Shown one piece after another: positions 9,440-18,366 of a stretch of 64,000 bases of DNA; position 1 is the stretch's first letter, and the number at the start of each line of letters is the position of its first letter. The stretch comes from Thermoguttaceae bacterium (GTDB lineage Bacteria > Planctomycetota > Planctomycetia > Pirellulales > Thermoguttaceae). The position numbers and the translations under genes are program-made. The DNA is taken from contig JANXBW010000008.1 in assembly GCA_025060325.1 (NCBI GenBank), positions 52,961-116,960 of the forward strand. Reading direction: 5' to 3'. The notes beneath the pieces were generated by a model. The model did no database searches. It was given only the letters and a program-made list of their open reading frames with translations, and was not told the DNA's origin.

Positions 9440-10155
9440 CACCACCCTCCCGAAGCTTTTGGGAACCGAAATCACCACGTCCACGGACACACGATACCTA
9501 CAGAGAACCTTGCCCCCTTTTGCGGACTGATGACTTCGAACCCGAGCCCAACCCCGCAACCAAAATATGCAGGCGATTCACCTTGGTCAAGTCACTAGGC
9601 TTTTGAACCTTGAACCTCGTTCGATCGCTCTTTTTTGTGCCTTCCGGCCACGGGCGCCTCATGCGCCCCAGCGCAGAGACACTGAGCCCCCTTGCCGGTG
9701 GGGAACGAGCTGCCCTCAAATGAGACCGCCCTCAGTCGCGGATACGGTCAAACCGAAAGCCGTTCGCAGGAAGCGAAAATTTTCACCAAAAAAGGACCTC
9801 AAAAGCGCCATAGGAAGCGTTTTGCGTTGGTGTGTTCAATCTTACTAGCAATAACACAAATGGTTATCGAACGCGACGGAAGCATTAGCATTTCGAATAA
9901 GGACACGCGTCTGGCGGAATCTTGTCAACTAGCGCTTACACATATCCGGCTGGGGAGCGAACTCCGCGGCTATTCCGTAGATGAGTTTATGCGGCGTGAG
10001 TGTAAACAAGTTACCTTCTGTCCACCGCGTAAAAATCAGAGTCTCCGACTGTTTACAGTAATGGCCGAGAGTGCGTACTTGAAAGAGTTATATCTCTCTT
10101 ACGGGATGGGTCCCATGGCTGAGGGTAGGGTTTCAAATTGGGGGAGCCAATAGCC
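9440..10155. other. Gene-poor divergent intergenic region
   Basis: About 715 bases separate the minus-strand hydrolase from the plus-strand DUF1559 gene. The stretch from ~9770 to 10100 is richer in A/T than the genes around it. An open frame at 9692-10153 lacks a ribosome site and resembles nothing known to me. The region should hold promoters for both flanking genes, but I could not pick out a convincing -35/-10 pair. Confidence 0.5.
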
Positions 10156-11235
10156 ATGAAGCGATCTAGATGTCATTTCCGCATCGGTTTCACTTTGGTA
10201 GAGCTTTTGGTAGTAATCGCGATTATCGGCATTCTTGTGGCACTCCTTTTGCCAGCGGTTAACAGTGCCCGGGAAGCAGCCCGGCGTTCTCAATGCACGA
10301 ACAACCTGAAACAACTCGGGCTTGCCCTACACCTCTACCATGATGTGTATCAGGTTTTCCCGGCCAGGTCGGCTGGTACACAATCAGGTCCTGTAAACAA
10401 CGGAGGGCTCCTCTCGGGGCTTGTGGCACTTCTGCCGTACCTCGAACAGAAACCCCTTTACGATCGGATTGCCGCTGGTGACCCCGCTCAGGGGATACCA
10501 CCTTGGGGGCCGGGCACGGAAAGTTCGTGGTCGGTGTGGGACGTATCGCCGGCGATTGTGCGATGCCCATCGGACGACGGGAAACGCGACGGCGGTGAAA
10601 CCAGGATTCACAACTATTGTTTCTCCGTGGGAGATAGTTATCAGGACCTCAACGATTCCAGTCGGGATGCTATTCGTGGGCTCTTTGGCCATCTCGTTTG
10701 GTATAGCGCAGCTCATGTCACCGATGGGCTCAGTAACACAACGGCCATGAGCGAGCACCTTCGCCAAGGACATGGCTCATTTACGGCGGCGGCCAGGAGT
10801 ATTGACCACAGGCGGGGTACGGCAATCGTCCAAGGGCTTTCATCCGGAAACCTGCCGCCAAACGTGGCATTCACCGTCACCGACGGGAAGTACTTTCTCG
10901 CGGGAGTGACGGGCAATTACCGGTTCGGCTCGCGATGGGTACGGGGTGCCCCAATGCAGGCGGCTTTTAACACAATCCTGCCGCCCAATGGTCCCTGCGT
11001 GTTTGAAGTAGATCCAACCGGGGGATGGGACTACTGTCTATTGCCGCCAAGCAGTAATCATCCAGGTGGGGCGAATGTGCTTTTCGCAGACGGAAGTGTA
11101 CGTTTCATCAGTGACACAATCGATACGGGGAACTTGGGCGTGGTGCAGGGGAAAGGCTATAAAGGCCCAAGCAACTATGGAGTTTGGGGAGCCCTTGGTT
11201 CCAGAGGCGGCGGGGAAGGTGTGAGCGCCCCATAA
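10156..11235 (+). CDS. DUF1559 family protein with pilin-like N-terminus (copy 1)
   Basis: This belongs to the planctomycete DUF1559 family, whose members carry a type IV pilin-like start and are thought to be surface or periplasmic; function is not established. Visible features are a short basic leader, the cleavage-type motif GFTLVELLVVIAIIGILVA, a hydrophobic helix, and then AARRSQCTNNLKQLGLALH. Near the C-terminus is HPGGANVLFADGSVRF, the H-x9-DG signature. The ATG at 10156 follows a GGGGGAG ribosome site; the frame opens earlier at 10138 but without support. A small predicted lipoprotein gene follows 168 bases downstream, the same pairing seen twice more in this window. Confidence 0.92.
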   Translation: MKRSRCHFRIGFTLVELLVVIAIIGILVALLLPAVNSAREAARRSQCTNNLKQLGLALHLYHDVYQVFPARSAGTQSGPVNNGGLLSGLVALLPYLEQKPLYDRIAAGDPAQGIPPWGPGTESSWSVWDVSPAIVRCPSDDGKRDGGETRIHNYCFSVGDSYQDLNDSSRDAIRGLFGHLVWYSAAHVTDGLSNTTAMSEHLRQGHGSFTAAARSIDHRRGTAIVQGLSSGNLPPNVAFTVTDGKYFLAGVTGNYRFGSRWVRGAPMQAAFNTILPPNGPCVFEVDPTGGWDYCLLPPSSNHPGGANVLFADGSVRFISDTIDTGNLGVVQGKGYKGPSNYGVWGALGSRGGGEGVSAP

Positions 11236-11403
11236 TCCCGATCGCATTCCCGTAAGGTAAATCCCCCTACCTTCGCCCACCAAAAGTTAAACAACTCCCG
11301 GTGGCGGGCGAAACGCGTAACCATCTGCGGCAAAGGGTTGACAGTTGTCTTGTGCCCTCGCTCGGCGTTTTATCAGTAGCCAAGCTCCAGGGAGGATGAG
11401 AGC

Positions 11404-11889
11404 ATGCGGAGAAGAGGTTCGCAAAACTTGTCCGAGGGCAGGGTCGACACAGCGTTGGTCGAGCTGATGGCTCGCGTTTTTCTCGGGCTAATAGTCGTGG
11501 GTGCTCTTGGGTGTTCACGAGGAGGGCAAAGCCGCCCTGCACCCGTGAAAACTTATCCGGTACGCGGGACGGTCACTTTTCAAGGAAAGCCGTTGCCTGA
11601 CGCTACCGTTTTGTTTCGATCGAAGGACGGCAAATGGACGGCTTCCGGCAGAACCGATAGCAATGGCACATTTACGTTGACTACTTTTAATCCAGGAGAT
11701 GGAGCACCAGCGGGCGAGTACATGGTGGCTGTGATGGCTTTCGAAGCCCCGGCGACAAGTGAAAGCGAAGAGAAGCCCGGGCCCCCGCCGAAGATGCTCA
11801 TACCAAAGAAGTATGCCACTCCAGAAACTTCCGGCCTCACCGCCACTGTGGGAGAAAAGGAAAACGAGGTCAAGCTGACGCTCGAGTAA
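11404..11889 (+). CDS. Small putative lipoprotein with transthyretin-like beta-sandwich
   Basis: The 161-residue product has a hydrophobic segment ending in GALGC at residues ~33-37, a somewhat imperfect lipobox. It is followed by a single domain typical of carboxypeptidase-regulatory/transthyretin-like folds: YPVRGTVTFQGKPLPDATVLF, then TASGRTDSNGTFTLTTF and PAGEYMVAVM. Such proteins are very common next to DUF1559 genes in planctomycetes; the role is unknown and probably structural in the cell envelope. The ATG at 11404 has GGAGG eight bases upstream. An internal ATG at 11467 would leave a shorter, cleaner signal peptide and cannot be excluded. Confidence 0.75.
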   Translation: MRRRGSQNLSEGRVDTALVELMARVFLGLIVVGALGCSRGGQSRPAPVKTYPVRGTVTFQGKPLPDATVLFRSKDGKWTASGRTDSNGTFTLTTFNPGDGAPAGEYMVAVMAFEAPATSESEEKPGPPPKMLIPKKYATPETSGLTATVGEKENEVKLTLE

Positions 11890-11960
11890 CTCCCGTTTTA
11901 GGAGAAGAGATCCGCGCGAAGAAACTATTGTTTGGCGGTGAGCAGCGGACTGGCCAATCT

Positions 11961-12030
11961 AGTCCCCCCAGCCTGCACCTGCTGGCCCTTTGTCGACGAG
12001 TTGGAATCAGGGCCACAGAACCGGGGGACT
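11961..12030. repeat. Nested inverted repeats downstream of flgL
   Basis: An outer pair AGTCCCCC (11961-11968) / GGGGGACT (12023-12030) encloses an inner pair TGGCCCT (11983-11989) / AGGGCCA (12009-12015). A further GGGGACT copy lies at 12053-12059, right before the flgL stop codon. No T-run follows on the minus strand. It may protect or end the flagellar transcript. Confidence 0.5.
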
Positions 12031-12063
12031 GAGCGAAAGCCGCTTTGCGAGCGGGGACTCAGC

Positions 12064-14742
12064 TTATAAGAACGCAAGCAAGGTCAGCCGGTAGACCTCA
12101 GCGGTTGCCTTAAGTGCCGCTTCCAGCGCCACTTGCCGGGATACTAGGTCGGAAACCACCTGAGCCAAGTCAACTTCGTATTCCTGGGCAAGCACTGCGC
12201 GAAGATCGATCATTTCCGTCTCCAGCCGATCTTTCAGGACTTCCAGGGACTGCTGTCTAGCCCCTAGTTCCGCGCGAACGTAGTTGAGGCGAAGGGAATA
12301 ACGGTCCAGGAGGCCTACAGCCCGCTCAATTTCGGGCAAATTGTCGTTGACTAGGGCCGTCTTTAAACGCAAAAGCGCGGTAAACAGCCCCTCGGCTTCA
12401 AGGGGGGCAACTTCTCGCCCAGTGAGGACTTGTTCACCATTCTGCTGGATGATCGCGCTAGCTTCGCTCGTTCCTGGGGGGAGTAATCCGAGGTGAACGG
12501 CGGCCAATTGCCCGGGGCTTGCCACCACGCGAAGCTTCCCAAGTCCCCCGGCTGTGTCAACAAGTTCGATACCGTTCCCGTACTTGGCCAGCCGCGCCAC
12601 CACGGCCGAACCATTGGCGACGTTTATCGGATGATTGTTGATCCGGTCAAGCACGTCGCCGATTGTCTTGCAGCCGGTGATGTCCACCTCGAACATTACC
12701 CCGTCCGAGCCGATGATGCGGAATTCGCATCCCGGAGCAAATCCGCCGCTTGTCACTTCCTCCCCGAGCTCGACTTTCCCTGAGCCTTCGACCGCCTGGT
12801 CACCGCCGGCCAGTTCGGCAACAAAATAATCGCGGATCTCTGGCGTGATGTCGAAGAGTCGAACAATATCGCGGGCTCGGGTCACGCCGGGGACGATTCG
12901 CACCTCAATGAGCCGGGCATTGGGATCGAAATGGATTGATTCGCTTCCCGGCCCACCGGAAGAATCCACAAATCTAACCCGAAAGTCGTTCCATTGGGCG
13001 CCTGGACTTCGGGCACGGATGGTCAGATCGTTGTCGGCGCCTACCGAGCGAATCGTGGCCGCCGCGTAATTGCCCCGACCGTCGTAGTCCACCACTCCCA
13101 AGCCGTAATTGAGGGCGGCCAAACGGGTCGCCGGCGAAAAGCTGCGGATCCCTAAATGGGTGGCTGTCAAACCTCCGTTTTCCCCAATGGCAAAGTCGGC
13201 GCCGCTGCGACGGGTCCTCACTACCAGGCGTTTGCCGTCCGCATGAATTTCGGCCAAGAGGCCGTATTGACGGCGATTAAGTATGTTGAGAAGATCCTCG
13301 ACGGTCCGTGCCTCGGAGATGTCAACCGTGTATGTCTCCTCACCGTTGCGAATTTGAAGGCCGGCGCTTTGGTCCCAGCGGATGCCTGCCCCCCAGGCGG
13401 TCACACCTGCCCAGCTCCCGGAGGGAGTGCTCGGCACAAGGCCCAAGCCCCCCTGTTTGTCATCCAGTGGATCAAGCCGTGCACGAAAAGGAAGGCCATC
13501 CCCCTGATGCGCGCGATTGATGGCCTCCACCACATGCCGGGCCTGTGTCTCGTAAGGAGCAATCCGGACTTCGATCGTCTTTTGATCTGGGTCGAAAAGG
13601 ACCCGTTCGTTGCCGACGGAGACTAACGGATCAGCCACGAACCGAATGCGGTAGTTGTTCCACTCCGGGCCTGCCTGCGAGGCCTCGACTATAATGTCGT
13701 TGTCTTGTCCGGGAAGCCAGAGGTGGGCCACCGCCCGAGCACCCAAGATGTTTTCAAGCTTGGTGTACGGCCGGACAGCAGGATCGAGATCGTCCCCCAC
13801 CAGGAGATCCGTACCAACCCCCAATGGCCGATAGATACCTAGCTCGCGTGCCGTCGTTCCTTCTCCTACTTCGGAGATGATCAAATTTCCTCCGGAACTG
13901 GGATCAAGCCGAAGCACAAGGCCCCGGGGCGTTAGGCCAACATGAAGAACGCGGCCGGACGGTGAGTTTTCGCGAATGATTCGCGCCACATCGCCCAGCG
14001 TCTCAGCGGAAGACAGATCGACAACAACCGTGCCTTCCGGCGATCCGTCGGAAATCGTGATGCTTCCCGGGCGGATCCCCCGACCACCGCGAAGGTCCGC
14101 CAGCCGAGTATCCCACGTCACCACGGGATCAAGATCAACCTGGCCCACTACTTCTTCCGATAGGGCCCCGAACACCTCGTGGCCATGAACATTGCTGGAG
14201 GCTAGCAAGTCGACGTCAACAAAGCTGGACAGGTGAACCAGATTGCCGCGGTATTCGATATAGCCTTCTGGCGTTTCCAAGAACGGTCGGATCTGGGGAT
14301 CACCCCCCGCAAATAAATACCGGCCACGAAAGTTTTGATTACCAGCATCAATGAGTTGACGGATGATCTCCTCAATTTGCAGGGCGGCTGCCTGACGCTG
14401 TTCCCGCGTTACCAGGGTGCCGGTGACGCTCAAGGCAAGCGAGCGAGCCTCGACCATCAGGTCGGCAATGCGGCTAAGGGCCACGTCGGTTGACCCTAGG
14501 TAAGTCTGGGTGGTGGCCAAATTGCTCTGCGCCTGTGTTTTTTGTTCGATCAGCCGCTGAAGCCGAATGACTCGGGAGGCCGCTATCGGGGCCTCGCCCG
14601 GCACTTGAAATCGATAACCCGTGCTCAGCTGAGTCTGCGTCTCAAAAAGCCGGCGTTGATTATAGGCAATCTGCTGGAGCAATCGCTCGCGAACAAATGC
14701 CTCGCTTACCCGAGTGGTGGAAACGCCAACAACACTGGTCAT
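12064..14742 (-). CDS. flgL: Flagellar hook-associated protein 3 (hook-filament junction), greatly enlarged
   Basis: FlgL joins the hook to the flagellin filament outside the cell. The N-terminal ~150 residues carry the flagellin-type D0/D1 helices (YNQRRLFETQTQLSTGYR, then FRGRYLFAGG). The C-terminal ~110 residues form the matching helices, ending in AEVYRLTLLAFL. At 892 residues the protein is nearly three times the usual ~300. The extra ~600 residues contain two alternating repeat types. Three copies resemble flagellin hook IN motifs (~222-306, 452-536, 667-757). Two copies of another ~65-residue unit lie between them (~346-412, 568-632), each with DND...WN..R.RFV and a downstream IEVRI. 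This is the last gene of the minus-strand cluster, 100 bases after flgK. The ribosome site is weak. Confidence 0.9.
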   Translation of the reverse strand: MTSVVGVSTTRVSEAFVRERLLQQIAYNQRRLFETQTQLSTGYRFQVPGEAPIAASRVIRLQRLIEQKTQAQSNLATTQTYLGSTDVALSRIADLMVEARSLALSVTGTLVTREQRQAAALQIEEIIRQLIDAGNQNFRGRYLFAGGDPQIRPFLETPEGYIEYRGNLVHLSSFVDVDLLASSNVHGHEVFGALSEEVVGQVDLDPVVTWDTRLADLRGGRGIRPGSITISDGSPEGTVVVDLSSAETLGDVARIIRENSPSGRVLHVGLTPRGLVLRLDPSSGGNLIISEVGEGTTARELGIYRPLGVGTDLLVGDDLDPAVRPYTKLENILGARAVAHLWLPGQDNDIIVEASQAGPEWNNYRIRFVADPLVSVGNERVLFDPDQKTIEVRIAPYETQARHVVEAINRAHQGDGLPFRARLDPLDDKQGGLGLVPSTPSGSWAGVTAWGAGIRWDQSAGLQIRNGEETYTVDISEARTVEDLLNILNRRQYGLLAEIHADGKRLVVRTRRSGADFAIGENGGLTATHLGIRSFSPATRLAALNYGLGVVDYDGRGNYAAATIRSVGADNDLTIRARSPGAQWNDFRVRFVDSSGGPGSESIHFDPNARLIEVRIVPGVTRARDIVRLFDITPEIRDYFVAELAGGDQAVEGSGKVELGEEVTSGGFAPGCEFRIIGSDGVMFEVDITGCKTIGDVLDRINNHPINVANGSAVVARLAKYGNGIELVDTAGGLGKLRVVASPGQLAAVHLGLLPPGTSEASAIIQQNGEQVLTGREVAPLEAEGLFTALLRLKTALVNDNLPEIERAVGLLDRYSLRLNYVRAELGARQQSLEVLKDRLETEMIDLRAVLAQEYEVDLAQVVSDLVSRQVALEAALKATAEVYRLTLLAFL

Positions 14743-14841
14743 CGTTCTTTTAATCCGTTCGGCTTACGCCATCGGGAAACTCCCATATGCCGCCGGCTTG
14801 CGGCCGGCATACTCGTGGCGTTGACGTCTACGGCGTCGCCA

Positions 14842-16539
14842 CTACAAATTGGCCAGGATTTCCAGTAACTCAGTGAGCGCGGCGATGTAACGGGCCGAGG
14901 CTTGGAAGGATCGCTGGAAGGCAATAAGCCGCACCGCTTCTTCATCGAGGTTGACCCCGCTAATCGCCAGCTTCTGGCTTCGAAGCGTTTGTTCGAAAAC
15001 ACGCGCACTGTCGGCCAAGGCACGACTGACGGAAGAGTTTTCTGCGACTTGGCTGACCAGCCGGTCGTAAAGTACGGCCAAGCTTGCGCCGCCGTGGCTT
15101 TCTAGCGGTGTTTCAAAAAACCCCGCCAATTTGGCGGCAAGCTCCGTGTCGCGACCAATGCCGCTCAGGCTGGATGCAAACGTGGCCGGCACTGCGCGGA
15201 CAACCGGATTGACTTCCACGTCAAAAGCGGAGGTACCCTGGAAAAACGTGTTAAGCCCCAAGGCAGCCAGGATACCACTTGTATCTTCTGCGAACGCAAG
15301 GGCTTGGTCTGGCGAATCGGCGCGGATCTCCAGCCGACCATCAAGTCCCACCGAAGCAGAGACCCCATCCACAGCGTTAAGGGCCTCGGCCAACGTGCGC
15401 AGTGTGGTATCCTGCGGGCCGCCCAAGAGTTTAACGGGAATAACTGTGGTTTGCGTTTGGCCGGTCTCCGCGTTGTAAACGATTAGCCGAAAGCTTCCGT
15501 TGCGAACCGGGTAAGGCAGGCCCGCCTGATCTAGAGGGACTTCCGTTTTTCGAGCCCCGTAGCTTGAAACAAGCCGACTATACCCCTGGAGGCCCTGACC
15601 TTGAGAATAAAGACGATTAAACTCGTAGATGAGAGCCTGCGTAAATTCGTTGAGCTGCCGCAGGAAGCCACCGAGAATCTCATCTCGGGCGCGAATAAGC
15701 CCCGCCAGTTGTCCGCTCGTCGTCTCAAGGGGGGAGTCAGTCTCGGCTAGGTGAATGAAAGCAAGGGCCGAGCCTCCGTCGGATTGGAAGCGGACTTCTA
15801 CCGGCCGGCGGACTCCTTCGCTGACAAGATAGAGCCCACCGCAGTAGACAGCCACGCCGCCGCTTTGCTGCTCCTCAACCCGGATGTCGATGATTTGTGC
15901 CAGCTCTTCCAACGCAGCCAGACGCTGGTCGCGAAGTCCCACCGCATCGCTGGAGGAGGCATCCCCGCCTTCCATCTCGGCGATACGGATATTCAGTGTG
16001 CGGATCTGGTCCGTCAGGCGGTTAATATCATCGGCCAGCGAGCGGACTCGCTCATTCAGATGATCCCGCAGTTCCTGCACCCGTGCCGCTAGGCGCCGGA
16101 TCTGCAGGCAGAGCGTCTGCCCCTGGAGTACCGCCAAATTGCGGACGGAAATACTCTCGGGTTGATTAAGGATCTCGCTAATACTGGCAAAGAAATTGGT
16201 TAAAGCCGTGCTTAAATCTGTGTCGCCAAGCTCATTTAGTAACCCTTCCAATTGAACCAAGGCATATTCCTGAACTTCCCCGCCGGCCCGATCGCTGACC
16301 GCTGCCCGCAACCGATGTTCGAGGAAATGGTCGATTCGCTGGATGACCCCCTTAACTTGCACCCCCAGACCCAGAAGTAGCCCGCCGTACCTCTGAGTGG
16401 GAGCCGGTGAAAGAAGAAGCTCCTCCCGGACATAGCCGGGCGTCTGGGCATTGGCGATGTTTTGGCCAATAACTTGAAGGGCTATCTGGGTTGCCCTCAA
16501 GCTATTGGCCGCCAGTCGAATCGAACCATACAGAGACAT
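14842..16539 (-). CDS. flgK: Flagellar hook-associated protein 1
   Basis: FlgK is the first hook-filament junction protein, exported by the flagellar type III system. The N-terminus has the rod/hook family motif (ALQVIGQNIANAQTPGYVRE). The coiled helical part runs to about residue 200. The C-terminus ends with SGVNLDEEAVRLIAFQRSFQ and a final hydrophobic helix, as expected. The 565-residue length is within the usual range. It sits between the flgN-like gene and flgL, the standard order. The GAG-type ribosome site is weak. Confidence 0.95.
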   Translation of the reverse strand: MSLYGSIRLAANSLRATQIALQVIGQNIANAQTPGYVREELLLSPAPTQRYGGLLLGLGVQVKGVIQRIDHFLEHRLRAAVSDRAGGEVQEYALVQLEGLLNELGDTDLSTALTNFFASISEILNQPESISVRNLAVLQGQTLCLQIRRLAARVQELRDHLNERVRSLADDINRLTDQIRTLNIRIAEMEGGDASSSDAVGLRDQRLAALEELAQIIDIRVEEQQSGGVAVYCGGLYLVSEGVRRPVEVRFQSDGGSALAFIHLAETDSPLETTSGQLAGLIRARDEILGGFLRQLNEFTQALIYEFNRLYSQGQGLQGYSRLVSSYGARKTEVPLDQAGLPYPVRNGSFRLIVYNAETGQTQTTVIPVKLLGGPQDTTLRTLAEALNAVDGVSASVGLDGRLEIRADSPDQALAFAEDTSGILAALGLNTFFQGTSAFDVEVNPVVRAVPATFASSLSGIGRDTELAAKLAGFFETPLESHGGASLAVLYDRLVSQVAENSSVSRALADSARVFEQTLRSQKLAISGVNLDEEAVRLIAFQRSFQASARYIAALTELLEILANL

Positions 16540-16645
16540 CGTTTATGAGCTCGTTGATAAAAGGCAGAGCCGACTCATGGGGGAACTCTTCTTAGTCCAC
16601 GGATTTTCGCCGGCCAATGAGTTTTCCGCAAAACCCGCTTGTTAC

Positions 16646-17215
16646 CTAAACTCGCTGGTCAACCAGGTTGCCGCCTGAGGCCGAGTCGGCAAGGGAATCG
16701 CCCCGCGGCCCAATACAGTATGTCGGCACAGGCTGGCCACCGGTCGCGATAATCTCAAGAAGCTGAGACAAATGCAGGAGGGTCCGCTGGAGGAGGAGCC
16801 AGTTTGCTAGCGCCTGATGCTCCAGTAGCCGCCAATGCCAGGCGCTTTGCTGAACCCGAAGTTCAAGTTGCCGACGCCTGGCAAGCTCAAGCTGGCTTGC
16901 TGGCAGTTCTTGAAGTAGTTGGCGAAGCGACTGGACCGAGTATCCCGCCGCCCGAGCTTCGGCAAGCAGTTCCTCGCGGTGCCGCTGACATTGCTCAAGC
17001 TGCTGTGTGAGGGCTAGGGTCTGGGCCTGGAGCTCGGTAAGTTTCTCCATTTCAAGCCGGGCAATAGCCGCCTGCTTTTCCTTGAGCACCGCAAGGCATT
17101 TCTCCTGAAGCTCCGAGACTTCCGCCAGGAACTGACCGATTCGGTGCTCCCAGCGCAGCGGCTCAGGTTCCCTGCCGTTTTGGCCGGAAGCGGTATCCGT
17201 TGATAAAGGATCCAT
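16646..17215 (-). CDS. FlgN-like flagellar export chaperone
   Basis: The ~190-residue product is almost entirely helical and charged, with heptad-like stretches (EKQAAIARLEMEKLTELQAQ onward). It lies immediately before flgK and flgL, exactly where flgN, the chaperone for those two proteins, is normally found. Sequence identity to characterised FlgN is too low for me to confirm by eye, so the call rests on position, size and coiled-coil character. Start is uncertain: the ATG at 17215 gives a normal FlgN length, while the frame is open to 17326 with another ATG at 17308. The long gap upstream may hold its own promoter. Confidence 0.65.
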   Translation of the reverse strand: MDPLSTDTASGQNGREPEPLRWEHRIGQFLAEVSELQEKCLAVLKEKQAAIARLEMEKLTELQAQTLALTQQLEQCQRHREELLAEARAAGYSVQSLRQLLQELPASQLELARRRQLELRVQQSAWHWRLLEHQALANWLLLQRTLLHLSQLLEIIATGGQPVPTYCIGPRGDSLADSASGGNLVDQRV

Positions 17216-17831
17216 AGCCGCCTGAACCTTACCGTTTACTAGACCTATCCCCACCTGGTCTAAAACGCCGCAACCATCCACGGCAGTTGCCACAAAGCTC
17301 TCCGACATGAGCGCAACAAGAACCATCGCCCGTGCCTTTTTCTTGAAGCAAAGAGCGGTTGAAGAGCTGACCTATCTAGCACAAGATAAAAGACCCCGTC
17401 AAAAGAAATAGATGCCGGCTGTTTTTTTCTAACTGTCGAGGGTGTCGGGCGTTTACAATAAGTGCTTATTTCGTCAAAACGCGGAAGTTTTAACTGGGCA
17501 GCTGGGGCAGGGGGCCCCTTAAACCCCCACCGTGCAGGCCTTTGTTGTCGACCGGGCCAGCGGAAATTTCCATGGTAGAAGCGCAACCTCACCATCGGAA
17601 CCGAAGCGTTAGGGGGCATCTGCGGCAAGCCTGTCGCTTTTCGGAAAGTCCACGGCAGGGGGCCCTAGCCGACGGCTCATTGTTTCAGACCACCGTGACC
17701 GCTGGGGCAAAATTTCGGTAAAGTCCGCACTCCGAAGATGATCACGAATGGTTCCACCTCGGCGAAGGTTAGGCGTAGACTAAGTCCAGGCTTTGTTTAT
17801 CAAGTCTGCCAATTTCGCGCTACCAGCAAGT
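17216..17831. other. 616-base gap inside the flagellar cluster
   Basis: This gap separates flgJ from the flgN-like gene, whereas neighbouring flagellar genes are otherwise mostly 80-190 bases apart. I see no coding sequence. It contains a 14-base palindrome-like AATAAGTGCTTATT at 17457-17470, a T-run, and a candidate minus-strand promoter at 17374-17402. Confidence 0.55.
17374..17402 (-). promoter_or_regulatory. Candidate promoter for flgN-flgK-flgL
   Basis: On the minus strand TTGACG (17402-17397) is followed after 17 bases by CTAGAT (17379-17374). The -35 matches five of six consensus bases; the -10 is poor. It lies ~160 bases upstream of the chosen flgN start, inside the large gap, which suggests a second transcription unit for the hook-junction genes. 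Confidence 0.3.
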
Positions 17832-18191
17832 TTACCGCAATTGCAGGGTAAAAAGTTCGTACATAGCCTCGGCCCAGGTGTCGCCACTTTTCCGCGCCGC
17901 CTTTTCCGCGATGAGTCGGTCGAGCTCGGCCTGGAAAACTTCCTCGAACTTTCCCCCATGAAAGTAAGCCGGCTTACCCAATGTTCGCCGCATGCTGCGG
18001 AGCATCTGACTAAAGATCGTCTGCCCCACGAAGTCGCGGAAAACCTCCCGCAGGTGTGGATCGTCTTTGCTTCCGGAGGCGTTGCTGCTGTCAAATGCGG
18101 CCGAGTTTAACGCGGCATCCACCCGCGCTGGATATGTGCGAGCTAAAATGGCACGTGTGGCAAAGTCGCCGGAGGGTGGAGAGATTTCCAT
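17832..18191 (-). CDS. flgJ: Flagellar rod-binding protein, FlgJ N-terminal domain only
   Basis: The 119-residue product matches the N-terminal rod-binding domain of FlgJ: LREVFRDFVGQTIFSQMLRSMR, followed by PAYFHGGKFEEVFQAELD. There is no C-terminal muramidase domain, so another enzyme must open the peptidoglycan for the rod. Single-domain FlgJ proteins are known in several phyla. The start at 18191 has AAAGGA upstream. It follows flgI by 175 bases in the same direction. Confidence 0.88.
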   Translation of the reverse strand: MEISPPSGDFATRAILARTYPARVDAALNSAAFDSSNASGSKDDPHLREVFRDFVGQTIFSQMLRSMRRTLGKPAYFHGGKFEEVFQAELDRLIAEKAARKSGDTWAEAMYELFTLQLR

Positions 18192-18366
18192 GACCTAGTC
18201 CTTTCTTCTGCCGGCTTTCGTGGCTGCCTTTTCTGGGTAGGGGCAAGAAAGCTCAAAACCACCAAGATTCGTTCCGGGCAGCCCGTGGCACGGTTTTTCG
18301 TTGACAAAGAGGACACAAATCTGTCCCCGCCCAGAAACAGGCCGCTCCACCAGAAGTTTTCCGCAA

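Noticed and set aside
9692-10153. 153-codon plus-strand open frame before DUF1559 copy 1
   Set aside because: No ribosome site, no recognisable motif, and it overlaps the ribosome site of the real gene.
18280-18310. TGGCACGGTTTTTCG, resembling a sigma-54 promoter
   Set aside because: The -12 GC element is missing (TTCG instead of TTGC) and no flagellar gene starts at the right distance on that strand.
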